Assembly: GCA_025529335.1 (NCBI GenBank) | Contig: JAMYHX010000192.1 | Span: forward strand, 1-64,000 | Direction of reading: 5' to 3' | DNA from: Rhizopus sp. PT2906 | Taxonomy: Eukaryota; Mucoromycota; Mucoromycetes; Mucorales; Rhizopodaceae | DNA: 64,000 bases | Shown here: positions 12,201 through 23,839 of the stretch, piece by piece | How the letters are laid out: the number at the start of each line of letters is the position of its first letter | Position numbering within the stretch: the stretch's first letter is position 1 | Translations under genes and position numbers: made by a program | Notes under the pieces: generated by a model | Database searches by the model: none | Seen by the model: the letters and a program-made list of their open reading frames with translations, nothing else | What the model was told of the DNA's origin: nothing

Positions 12201-15200
12201 CTTTGTGTAAAACATACTCTCATTTTTTTATTACCAGTCCAGGAACCGACCAATAACAAGATGGAGCCTATGTCAAGCATATATGACATATCATACGAAA
12301 TGAATGGACCATTACCATTTTACCATCCAAGACACTTGATACACTATATTATGTGGGGTAAGTACTGATGACAGTTATCCAAGGTGTTATTAACATTTTG
12401 ATACCAGGTAAAATGGAGCTTGTTCATAACGTGTTGTTGACTCTGTACAACTTTCTGAACCAATTTATTGATGAGGAGGATAATGTTATCACTGAGCTTC
12501 CTCCCGTATCATTTTCCAGAATGCTAAAGTTACAAAATGTAATATACTAAACATGAATATAGCACTTGCCTAATGCTTCCTACGTAGTTTAACTCGGCTA
12601 AGGAAAAATTAAAAGGATACGACAGTTTATTTGATGACAGTGATACAATTCAGGGGTACATTTCATGCAAAGATGTGAATGATGATTTTAACAAGAAATA
12701 ATAGTAGCAGCATAGATGAGGATGATGATGAAGAGATCCGAACTATGACAGCCAATGAAGCAAAAAATCTTGCTTACAGCTTAAAATCTAAAAATTTACC
12801 TGGTTTGACACAGAGCGATAAGTATCAGCTGATTGCAATGGTCAACGCTATTGTTGAGGTAAACGGGGACATAAGCATGTATTAAAAATCAGCATTCATC
12901 CTCGTATTACTAGATTTCGAGTCAAGGAGAGTCCATGGATGAAAACGGTGCTAGGTTCACTGCGTTGATAGAAAATCACTTTCATCTAAACAAACAGCTT
13001 CCTGAGGAACAACGGCAATATGAACTACAAGCAAGAGACTTTATCTGGGCATTACATAGTCAATCCCAAGACTCGTTACTGGACAAGTGCCTTCAACTAT
13101 GCGGTAAGAAGTATGTTTGGGAAGATGCTAGATCACTAGGAATCTTTTTATGGTTGCAAAAAATTGATACTGTGGTAAGCTTTGCTATATTCAGCTTTTT
13201 TTGTTTTTACTAAAAATAACGTATATAGAGAGAGCAAATGACGGCCATTGCACGTAACACTTATCTATCAAATGAAGACTTTAGAGACCCGGTTGACTGT
13301 ACCTTATTTTATTTTGCTCTTCGAAAAAAGAATCTGGTACAGAGCCTTTGGAGAACAGCAAGCTATCACAAAGAACAAGCTGCTACACTTCGGTTTTTGG
13401 CAAATGATTTTACCCAGCCTCGTTGGCAAACCGCTGCTTCTAAAAATGCGTTTGCTTTGTTGGGAAAACAAAGATTTCGTAAGTTGTAAAAATTCACCCC
13501 TTTTGATACAAGCTCAACCATGTTCTCTTTAATATATAGGATACGCTGCTGCTTTCTTTTTGTTAGCGGATAAATTAAGGGATGCTGTAAATGTTATTTT
13601 AAAGCATCTTAAGGATTATCAGCTTGCAATCGCTATCTGCAGAGTATATGAAGGTTTAAAAGCATAATTTACTATTATCATTTTATCATCATTTACATAT
13701 AAATCTATAGGTGATCATAGCCCTTTATTAAGGGAAATCCTCGAAGGCACGGTAATTCCATTAGCTATAAAGACGAATGATCGTTGGTTGCTTAGCATGG
13801 CCTATTGGTTATTTGATAAACAGAAAGAAGCAACACGCGCCATGATTGTCCCACTCAATCAATTTACTGATCAAAGTGTTGAGCATGAAGATTCTGCTGC
13901 TGTTGTGCATGACCCAAATGCATTCATACTATACAATTATTTGAAAAAGGGACAGAACCAAGACCTGAGTGTTCCTTATGATTTGGAATACAATTTCTCT
14001 TTACATGTAGCAAAAGCATACGAACGACTCGGATGTCCATTACTCGCGCTACATATTTTAACCAAATATCGCATGTCGCTACCATCCTCCTCTTCTCAAC
14101 CTGATGAACCAAAGGATGAGGTTTCTCGTGCAGCAGATCTTTTCAGTAACGAAATAACAACAAACGTGCCTTCTCGTGCTGAAGATTTGTTTGCACAAGA
14201 TGATTTATTCGCATCAAGTAATGTTAAACCAGCCTATGCAGCAAACTTATTTGATGATGATGATGAATTAACTATTGCAAAGCCTTCAAGCAAGAGCCTG
14301 TTTGATGAAGAAGACAATGATCTATTTGCATCTACTTCAACAAACAACAAACTGTTTGACAATGACCAAGACATATTTGCACAAGAGACCCAATCGCCAA
14401 GTGATGACCCTGAGCCTCTCATTGATGATGCAGAAGATGGGCTTTGTGCCTATAAAGCTATGCTTGTCATTCGTCTGTTACAGGTACGTACATGTTTAAA
14501 TAAGCGAGTCTCTTATATTAACAGACTATAGACATTTTTTCACGCTGCATCTGCAATTTACAATGGCTATCAAGAGCCTGACAACATACATGAAATGAAA
14601 TACCGGTCGCGATTCTTGCAAAATAGAAACGCTATACTAGAACTTGGACAATCGGTCAAGATTCCACCCCACATTTCGTCTCGACTCTTGATGGAAAAAA
14701 GCATTGAAGCTGATGTATTCCCCTTATACCTCTATATCTTGAACGAAGGCGTACCTGAAAACTTTGATGTTCACCAGTTTTTAAGAGCATTCAAAGTTGG
14801 ATGTTTTGAAGTGAATGAAGTGGCTCTTATGCCTCAAGATCTTGATTATGCTACACTTGTGTTTGTCGAACACTGGACAGAGTATGTATTCATCTTGACA
14901 TTACGTTATTTATTTATTGAATATCTTTTTTGCTAGACATGTCATAAAGACCTTCCACATCTGGAGTCAACTAAGATCTCAATACTGCAATCCAGAGACT
15001 GCTACTTTAACTACAAAACAGATTGCTCTTACAACTTATATTAGCGCCATTCTTGTCACTCTAAAAGAAAGACAATATGAAAAGTGTTGGCGACTTTTAT
15101 ATCATTTAAAGCACTTTTTGGATACTGTAGGAACAGAGACTAACAGTGAAGCTGCTATCTCAAACTGCTTCAGTCAGTTGTTGAACAGCGATACAAAGAT

Positions 15201-17844
15201 GGTAAATAACAATACCAGGCATTTTTAAAACATGGTCGACTTAATATTACAATATAGATTGAGATGGTGCCTGAAGACTTTGATAGCTTCTCTGATGGTA
15301 GCAGCATGTTTGGCTTTGATATGCTGGAAGAAGTGTATCGTCCTTTGATCGATTCTCAAGATAATTCTGTAGCTGCTAATCTTCTGGAAGTTGCTTCTCT
15401 GAACTATGTATTATCATCAGTGGAGCACGCAATGCAATGTCAAGGAAGGCATCATAATCTTGGAGGTATTCTGTGAAGATTATTATTAGCCCATTGAGTT
15501 CTAACAGATATGTGTTATAGAACTGCTGTCAGATTTCATATGGACAACCATATTGGATCCAATTGCTTATAGAGCTCATTGTTTAAAGAATACGATTACT
15601 GAACAACTAGAAGGCAACTTAAATAAGCGTAAGTCGATTATTATCTTACTTTTGAGAAAAAGTAACGTAATACATCATGTAGATAACGTACTGAAACAGT
15701 TCAAAACACTGCGTCAAAGGAAGTACTGGCATTCTATCAAGAGTCTCAGTTCCCCCGACAGACTCTTGCCGTTTATTAATTCTCTTGCAAGTATTCAAAC
15801 AAGACCTACTTCATTATTGCTCATTTCTTTTTCATTAGCCTACTTCTGTCAATATATTATCAGATGATCAACACTTGCAATTCTGTAATGTATATCATTC
15901 TCCAAGCACTGCCTACGCCTTTAGCATTGATTCTGTAAGAATTTATAACAGCTAAGCATTATGATCTAATACTTGCTTTAGTCTACAAGAAACATCTTGG
16001 CGATATGCTTAAAATCAGAAATACAAGAAATTGATCTTTTAAAGGCTCCACATACAGGCATTGTAAGTTTAATTTTAGCCAACAGAATTTTTAAACACTG
16101 ACCATCCCCTTTTTCCAAAGCAATCCCTTTTGAAGGCTAGATCAATTTCATCATCTGGATTAGCACATGAACAACATTTGGATAGTTATCCAGATACAGA
16201 AGAGGATTATGCTGAAGACTCATCCGACAATGAAACTGAAGTTGCTTCTAATATGGCAACACCCAAATCCATCAGACGCAAGATATCTCGAACTTCTACA
16301 GCAGCAACACCTACTGCGATGTCTCCTGCAGGAAGCCGCCCACTAGAGGAGTATGCCCAAAAGACGTCTCAAAACATCAACCTAGAGTACGTGTACGATT
16401 CTTTAAGAAAGTCGCTAGCAAAAGGAGGAGAATCAAGCACAGCCAGGACATCCAATGCAGGAAGCCCCCTGTTGATGGATAATGCAGAAAGAGAAAGAAT
16501 GGTGAGTGTTGCTAACGTCACTCTTTAGATGACACTGATTGTTTGTATAGATCACTTTTAGAAGGAATGTGTCTGCCACTTGTGCTGAAGCACATCCACA
16601 GTACCCGTTCTGTAAGTATAAAAATAGGGTAATGAAGATCAGGTTTACCCATTGTCTCTTCAAGATATAACAGGATGTGAGATAAATAATGGTAGTCCTG
16701 CTGCGTTTTTATGGCAATTTGGCCAAGGGCGTGAAATTGCTAGCTATTATGGATGTCAAGGCAAAGTGACCAGGTAAATGAATGATGGGAGCATAGAGAG
16801 ACCATTTTTTACTCATGTCCAAATCAGAATTCATTTTGATCATTTTGGTCAAAAGTTTGGTGCAGGTGATACCTATGGGTCATTAAGTCTGTGGCGTTTT
16901 GATGCTCACATACACTCAAATAAGCCTTACTATGTAAAAGAAAAAAAAGAGCGAACAAGAACTATGTCTTACACATTTATTCTCAATAGACCATTACTTG
17001 CCATTCTAAAGCAACCAGAGACTTTACGTTCATTAACTCAAGTAGCCTTATTGCCACAGCTGGAACTTCCATAGCAATGAGCAGAAAGTAATGTGTGTTG
17101 TGTGTATCTTGCATTTTGTTTAACATAAATTAATGAATAGACGAGATCATGTTTGTTTATGGGATACTCTCTTGCCACCATCCAAAGCCATGATTTGCTG
17201 TGGGTATATGAAGGACAAAAAAAAAGAAGAAAATACTAATATCCTTTGTTATTCAGCTTTACCTGGTCATGAATCAGGAGCATATGCTATTTCGTATGAA
17301 CCGGAGAGCCAGCTACTCTTTTCCGGAGGTAAAAGAGGTGAAATAGGTAAGACAATGATATTGGGATATGAGTTCTGTCTAATATTGCCCTTGTCTCAAA
17401 AAGTCGTTTCTGACCTTCGACAGCGTACAACGATGCATACATTTACAGCGCATCAATCACGCATTAGGTCAGTAGCCATTGACACAGAAAACAAGATGCT
17501 GATCACTGGTTCAGTCGATGGTGAACTAAAGGTAAAAAAAAATAAAAAAAAATGCTATTCCTTTTTCATTAAACAATATGAATAATGAATAATCATAATA
17601 GCTATGGGATGCTAGTACGTATAAGCTGCAACAGACGGTTGATGCACAGCCGAGAAATCGGTTCCTTGCTCCATCATTTAACCGAATTCCAGTAAGTCGA
17701 GTCCTAATCTCTCTTGGGATCCATTCTAAACCCTTTTTGTAGTTGAAAGCTTTTGGAGTAACACAAATACAAGTGCTCGGAAAAGACATTTACACGTCAG
17801 GACCCAATGGTATCACAAAATGCCAGTCAACATATAGAATGTAG
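9271..17844 (+). CDS. RAV1: Rav1 / DmX-like (rabconnectin-3 alpha) V-ATPase assembly factor
   Basis: Rav1 is the large subunit of the RAVE complex (with Rav2 and Skp1), which reassembles V1 onto Vo of the V-ATPase. I can join about 36 exons in frame, giving roughly 2,200 residues. Early exons: 9271-9357, 9409-9552, 9626-9749, 9799-9962, 10027-10488, 10546-10684, 10739-10980, 11033-11120, 11178-11805. Landmarks are N-terminal WD-type repeats (CDRMVTLWYKDG; FVVLRVARAIDPLHYIYF) and the RAVE core (KNLVQSLWRTASYHKEQAA; RWQTAASKNAFALLGKQRF). C-terminal WD repeats from ~16.6 kb follow (GDTYGSLSLWRFDAH; KRDHVCLWDTLLP; LITGSVDGELKLWD). Yeast Rav1 is ~1,360 residues, so this is nearer the longer DmX layout. 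An acidic insert at ~14130-14395 holds an LF-motif array. The intron 15787-15838 is GC-AG. One donor (~17198, GTGGGT) is weak. It converges on OXR1. Confidence 0.95.
15787..15838 (+). other. GC-AG intron in RAV1
   Basis: The upstream exon is in frame through TCT CTT at 15781-15786. GCAAGT follows, and the next AG is at 15837-15838. Removing this 52-nt segment joins the frame to CCT ACT TCT..., which stays open to the next GTAAGA donor at 15935. Reading through gives TGA. The only GT nearby (GTATTC at 15791) gives the wrong phase. GCAAGT is the usual sequence of GC-type donors. Confidence 0.75.
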
Positions 17845-17935
17845 CTTTATTGTACACAAGACAAATGCAACATGATAAATGTGTTTTTTTTATGATTAAG
17901 AAAAAGATATGCTTTTCTTTTAAATAATATATTTC

Positions 17936-19370
17936 TTAACTGACAAGTCCCCAGACTTCTAACTCCATGCATTGGAACTGAGGCTTTGATGCTAGGCATT
18001 CGTTATCAAAAGTAGGACAAGTGGTGCTGTACCCTTTTTCCAAATCGGAATTGAGCCATAAACCAAAACGACCCTCACTAACAATACAAAAGAAGATGAG
18101 TACTAGATAAGAAAAAACAAAAACAAAAACATACCCTCCACCGATAGCAATAAAGTCGGAATTGCATAAAATCATATAATCATTCTTTCCTGTCCAAGGA
18201 AACACCTTAATCTTGGGTGCTATATGATGCTGTTGCTGTTGCTTCTGTTGATCTTCCTTATTACAGGGATGAATATGGTCTGAAGTCAGCTTCCATAAAA
18301 AGCTATTTTATGAAATGTGAGATAAAGTTTAGATTTTTTTTATATATGTATAAAGTTACCATTCTCCTGTTCCGTAATAAACATTATGTTGACATGCCAA
18401 AGTATGGCTCAAATAAGCACCATAAACCTATTAAACAAATAAGCATGTGCGTGGGTAAAGTTTAAAATTCTCATGATAAATTTACATGGTTTTCCGCATC
18501 CTTTATGATCAAGATACATGGACCATCATAATCTCTTGTTAATGAATACAGGGTATATAGACTCACGCCATGCTGATCGAGACTGTAGAGTAATTTCCAT
18601 GATGAAGCAACACGGTATCTTCTTGGTATATAAGGACGGACCTGCAATGTTATGTGAATATGATGCATCAGTGATGTGTGGTCATAATAAATACAGCTGT
18701 AATATTATTGAACTTGCCATTTCTGCAATATTTTCTGTCAAGACTGGTTCAGTATCCAGCTTACGATCTTGTAACATAATAGGGGGTAAATCAAAATCTG
18801 CGAAAAAGGAAGATCTTGCAGAGCCAGCTGAAGCCAGGTTGGTCAAGACGTCTATGGCTGTCGTAGTGTTTTTGTTATTGTTTGCGCATACAAATATGAA
18901 TGAAGTGCTTGCGGCGGAATTAAAAGATGATACAGAACTGCTCATGGACGATACACTAATTAAGCTAGTAGATAAAATAGAACTAGTTTCGTCCTCGTCC
19001 TTTTGTGTATCAATGCATTTTGTATGTTTTGGATGATCGGGTATAGCAAAAGAAATTGCAGTTTTTCTTTTTGGTAATTCATTCTCATGCTCTGTTGTTG
19101 ATGCTGTTGCTGATGTTGGTGATGTAGGTGATGAAGTTGTATGATAGGAAGAAGACAAGATGACAGAGCTCTTGGTAATTGATGTAGTTGAATGAGATTT
19201 GTGAGGTCGAGGCCTTACAGTGGAATGATCAGTTTTCTTTAATCCTAAATGATATAAATAAAACCATAAATAGACATCAATTAGACATTAATACCTAACA
19301 GTTTAGACACAAAACGTGTAAAAGGAGAAGGATGGTGGTCATTATATGTGTTATTATGCTCATCTGTCAT
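17936..19370 (-). CDS. OXR1: OXR1-type TLDc-domain protein
   Basis: TLDc proteins of the Oxr1 family protect against oxidative stress and, in yeast, bind V-ATPase and promote its disassembly. Exon 1 is 19370-19295 and exon 2 is 19244-18718. The latter is a Ser/Thr-rich linker with low-complexity TSSPTSPTSATAS. The TLDc domain then runs through four more exons: VRPYIPRRYRVASSWKLLYS, LDQHGVSLYTLYS, YYGTGECFLWKL, NSDFIAIGGGEGRFGLWL and a C-terminal MELEVWGLVS. A His/Gln-rich loop (QQKQQQQHH) is inserted before the IGGG strand. The intron 18642-18717 begins GCAAGT and is needed to keep frame. The stop at 17936-17938 lies about 90 bp from the RAV1 stop on the other strand. Confidence 0.92.
18642..18717 (-). 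other. GC-AG intron in OXR1
   Basis: On the minus strand, exon 2 ends GCA GAA ATG, followed by GCAAGT and, 76 nt later, CATTGCAG. Joining ATG to GTC CGT CCT (V-R-P-Y-I-P) preserves the TLDc frame and gives a family-typical junction. No GT donor in the vicinity gives phase 0, and reading on reaches TGA. Confidence 0.72.
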
Positions 19371-19662
19371 GGAACGATATAAAGGAATTGATTTGTCTTT
19401 ACTCAAAATACTACTTGCTGTACTATGTCTTTTCATTTAAGGTTACAAAAGAAGAAGAAGGAAAAAAGGAAAAAAAAAAAAGAGGGGAGCAAGACTATAA
19501 ATATTTTTCTTCCCCTTATTTTTGTAAGATAATTTATGCATCAAATTGACACACATTTATTCGGTTATTATTTTGTTTAATTGACAAAAAGGCAAGAAGA
19601 AAAAAGAAATGAAATTTGCGTGGATTAAGATTATGTCATAAAATAAAATCATACGTTTAATT

Positions 19663-20680
19663 TCATACAAGAATAGAACAACACGTCAGAGCGCCATCTG
19701 CTTTAATCAATTCACTCATGCACAATGCCTTCAATTCGACCTTTCTCTTTCCTTTCAATTCTTCCAGCAACACCTTTTCAGACTCGGGGAAATCTTGTTG
19801 ATAAATAGCAAATTTCTCACGAGAGAAGCTAAGAATATTCGAAGGAACTTGTTCAGGGACCTTGATAAAGCTATACCAGTCCTTCGTGTAGCTCTGGATC
19901 TCACCAATAACCTCTAGTCCCGCCTTGTGATCGGTGACAAGTAACGTTTTGTTATCGAGCATGCTGACAATACACTTGAAGTGAAGTGAATCATAATTCA
20001 ATAAACTATTGATTATATACACTGGACATTTATCTGAAAAGGTCTATGGTGTTTCTATTGTTATCACACTCTTCTCTCATTTGACATTCACAGCTTTCTT
20101 TTACCTCTCTCAAAACTTCTGCACCACGTTGGTTCGTACGACGGGAAAGCCCAACAAAGAGATGTTCCCCAGTGTACAGTACATCACCTCCATCCAAAGT
20201 TGCTTCAGGATCAACTTCCCACATATGAATGATTTCTTTGATGACGGGTATCTAAATTTGACAATTGAAGACAAAGAAATGAGTTAGGCTTTTCCCTTTT
20301 TTTTTTTCTTACATACCTTTTTTAATACTTCTTCAATACCAGAGACTTCTTTTCTTCGTGAAACTGCTCCCAAATGATTTATGATAGCTCTGTCTTGAAC
20401 AACAACAGCTGTATCTTCTACAAAGCAACAATCTATGTACGGTAATTAGCTGTCAAACCCATTTGAATTTATTTGTTTATCTACCTGGGTGTAAGGGGTC
20501 TGCAGGCACCTCAATAACATGATCCACATGTTCTTTTAGTACCTTGACATATTCTTCATGTTGTTTCTTTGCTAATTCAACATCAATCGGACTGGATGTA
20601 TTATCGACGGCAGTGACACATTGATCAAAAGTATCAGGGATACCACGAACAATAGCATATGTCTCTCTATTAACTACCAT
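19663..20680 (-). CDS. dimethylarginine dimethylaminohydrolase (DDAH)
   Basis: DDAH hydrolyses asymmetric N-methylated arginines to citrulline and methylamines; it belongs to the guanidino-modifying pentein fold. Four exons join in frame, the first being 20680-20485. Landmarks in order are AIVRGIPDTFDQC (substrate loop), CCFVEDTAVVV, WEVDPEATLDGGDVLYTG, VGLSRRTNQRGAEVLRETF, the catalytic-His segment LHFKCIVSML, and the catalytic-Cys motif DGALTCCSILV at the very C-terminus. The third-to-fourth exon join uses the AG before ACCTTTTCAG, because the later AG is out of phase. Length (about 290 residues) fits the family and all key residues appear intact, so it should be active. It is on the same strand as OXR1, upstream of it by about 290 bp. 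Confidence 0.93.
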
Positions 20681-21987
20681 TTTGTCTTATTCTGTCAGCT
20701 GTGCGCGTAAATTTTTAGTCAATCGTTTTCTTGCTTTGAATAGGCTTTGAAGCTTGAGTAGAGTATAGATGAATAATAAGCTTGAGATATAAAATACAAT
20801 TGTATGAAGTTCCATCTTTTTCTTGGTCTCCCTTTTATATATCGCTTAATTTGTTAGTATAAGAGAAAACGTGAGAAAAGAAAAAAGAAAGAAAGTCTAT
20901 CAAGTCGGAGATTCATTCTACACCATCCCTTCCATATTCATACACAGTGTCTTATTTCAAAGTCATAACTACAATGTTGTTCTTTCAAATAGTATAGAAG
21001 CATGTATTCAAAATCGAAATTTATTCAGTAAATAAAGCTTACCATCTCACAGAATAATAATATAAAAAAGGAAAAGTTTAAAATGCTCCCACTGACAAGA
21101 GAATGACTCATGTTGACTTTTTCTTGATTTTGTCAGCAAAAACGGAACGTTATAACGCAAAGTGGTATGTGCTTTTTGCCATAAAGACATGACTCTTTCT
21201 TTCAATTCGACTTTTTTACTTTCAAGAAGAAATGGTATTTTCCTACAATAGATACAACAGATATACTTTAGACACACATACACACACGTGGTTTGGCGGG
21301 ATTAAGCAACTGCAGGAAAGATTAGTAACTATGGTGGGAAACTTTTTAAGAAAGGTTATCATGATGTGTGGGAGAGAGGTTGCTTATCTTTCGAATGATG
21401 CTACGCTTTCACAATAAACACATCCCAAATACAATATGCATATTTAGACCTTTACCAGCTTAAGAATGAAATTAGTTATCATTTATGTAACAGTTTACTT
21501 GAAGCCATATACTGAGAACGCTTGACATCGATCAAGTGAGCAAATGTACATAAAATAAGTCATTCTCGAACACTCTTTTGGAACAACGGATCATTAACCA
21601 AAAGTGGCAGCTTGCCGACAAGGAGTTCCCGGCATAAAGGCTGTTACAAGAACTATATTTTTATAATAGTTGTTGTCAATTGAAATCCTTTTTGGAAAGA
21701 CGAAGGGTGCTTTTATGCCCTCTAAAGTAGATTTTGAATGTATGACCTAAAAGAAATAATGTAAGCTAAAACAGCCCAAGCCTACAAAGAAAATTGTATT
21801 TCCTTCCCTTGCGTCGGTCTGAAAAGCGGGTTTTGTTGCTCGAGCTGCATGACATAGTTAGTTGCGGCTCTTGTTTATTGAGATGAATGGGGTAACTTGT
21901 ATTAAATAATAGGTTCATTAATTGAACAATATTATTTGGCATCTTTTTATTGTTCTTTAAACAATCAGGACATTTGACCATATACGA
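20681..21987. other. intergenic, no gene seen
   Basis: The left part should contain the DDAH promoter. Short ATG frames at 21047-21283 (-) and 21232-21417 (+) overlap each other and have no recognisable domain. No repeat or RNA was identified. Confidence 0.45.
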
Positions 21988-22273
21988 TCATTCATTCATG
22001 ACTTTCAGGGACAGCGGTGGTTCATTTTCAATAGGTTGACGATTTGGATCAAAAGAGGTGGTACCCATAACAACATCAAGTTGAGCTATTTTAATCTCTA
22101 AGCGACTGATGCAATGAAAGAAGGAGTCTAATCGGATAAAGCTGACTTCATGACAAAGCTGCATATATGATCTATGAATCTAAAAGACAATATTTTCACC
22201 ACATCTATAAAAGACACTCATTTGGACTAAGGGAATCCGGCCAGCTTATTGTAACCTTTACGTTTTCGTACAT
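21988..22273 (-). CDS. possible small two-exon protein, unknown
   Basis: A minus-strand exon 22179-21988 encodes 63 codons plus TGA with convincing protein character (QLCHEVSFIRLDSFFHCI, SRLEIKIAQLDVVMGTTSFD), preceded by CTTTTAG. A phase-0 donor (GTAAAG) at 22261 would join it to ATG TAC GAA AAC at 22273. A further upstream start at 22346 is possible through a 37-nt intron, which is rather short for this genome. The product would be a small, mostly helical polypeptide. I do not recognise it; a small adaptor subunit or a gene remnant are both possible. Confidence 0.38.
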
Positions 22274-22347
22274 GAATAAGAAATAGTATAGTCTAAAAGC
22301 TACATTTGAGCACATTCATGCACTGTTACTTTAAACAATCCTGCATT

Positions 22348-22370
22348 GATTCACCTGCAGCAGGTGAATC
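22348..22370. repeat. perfect 11-bp inverted repeat containing two E-boxes
   Basis: GATTCACCTGC, one central A, then GCAGGTGAATC. The arms are perfectly complementary, and each contains an E-box-like core (CACCTG / CAGGTG). It lies next to the alternative ATG (22346, minus strand) of the small gene above. It could be a dimeric regulator site, an RNA hairpin or a terminal-repeat remnant. Confidence 0.6.
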
Positions 22371-23839
22371 ACTTTTATTCAAGAATGTTTCTTAATATTG
22401 CTTATTCTTTTGGTATTTCTAAGAAATATATTATTGTTAAATGCCTCTTAGAGACATCACTTGAGCTTAACGATACCGGTTCGTGACATACAAAAACAGA
22501 CTTATCTACCGAGTGACTCTGTTTTACCCCTTTCCCCTCTCTCCCCCCTCCCCTTTTTTAAATGAGGGGCCGAAAGTTAGAAAATAAATTTCTATTTTTC
22601 TTCTTCTTGGAGGCAGGAAAGAAAGGAAGATACAATGATAGCAATACAGCGAATAAGAAAAACATAAAAATACAAGTTTATTTGAATACAGAGAATCCTA
22701 AAAATAAACTGGTACAGATAATTTCTTGAAAAAGTTGCTGCAGGGAAGTCTATTGGGATGAACAGTAATCTATATGTCCTTTATCTACCCCCTTCTCTTT
22801 ATTTTTTCTCTAGACTTTTTTAGTGTGTAATTTATGACCTATTTAAACACAAGAATGTTAGTTAAACCAACTTTGGAACGATTGTAGAAGAAAATGCTAA
22901 AGGTTGTTCAAAATATCTTTTACAAAGTCAATTGATAAAACAATAAAACAGACATACGAGTTATTAATTATGCCAATGGTCTCTTGTTTAGCCAAAAACA
23001 ATGATCCCCTCTTTCATCTCTTTTCTATTGGGCTTTTTTTTTTTCAAGAATTCTTATTATCCTTTTCTGTCAACAGATGAACTTGATTGTTTGTAGAAGA
23101 AAAAAAAAGGAAAAGCTCAAAGGTGGTTTTTTTGAAGATAGAATGTAAGGAAAAGGGACCATGAATATTTTCCTTGTTAAATGAATATTATAGCTAGGAT
23201 AACAAGATAGGGTAGATTAGACAAGACCTTTCAAGGGATCACCTTGTAACTTCCAAGGGAGGAAAATATGAAGAACTAAAACCTTGCATAAAGCCCTATT
23301 TTAGTTTAACTCTAAATGAGAATATGTGGACAGGAAATAGGACGTCAGCTGAGATTAGCTTGTTTATTTGATGTATAATATATAAACAAAACCTGAAAAT
23401 GTTTAGACAAAGTAGAGAGAATATCATTACTGAATCATTATTAGTTTAATATAAAGGAGATATACCGGGTATTTGAAATTGATATATAAGAAAAAGAGGA
23501 GGGGGGAAGAATGAAGTAAATAATGTAATTAATGTTTATCTACATTTACATAAATATAGAATCAACATATTCATTAGGAGATAATGAGTGAATACTAAGT
23601 ATGAATTAACATTGTCCTGTAGATAACTGAACAAAGATATTTGTTATTTCTTACACGCTGCACATGTACAAAGACGATGAATAATGACAATAGGTAACAA
23701 TATTGACGCGAAATGGTTCTATTCTGTCAATGAGACGCATGCATGAACTATGTATTTATATGTCTGTGAGTTTATTGAATGAATAAAAGGTATGTATATG
23801 CGTGTAAGGGTACAAGGGACAAAAGGGTATTGGTATACA
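22371..23839. other. AT-rich non-coding stretch
   Basis: No open frame of interest. The sequence is A/T-rich with purine- and pyrimidine-rich runs (for example around 22530-22620 and 23095-23165). It probably serves as the 3' flank of the small gene at 23840 and as spacer DNA. Confidence 0.4.
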
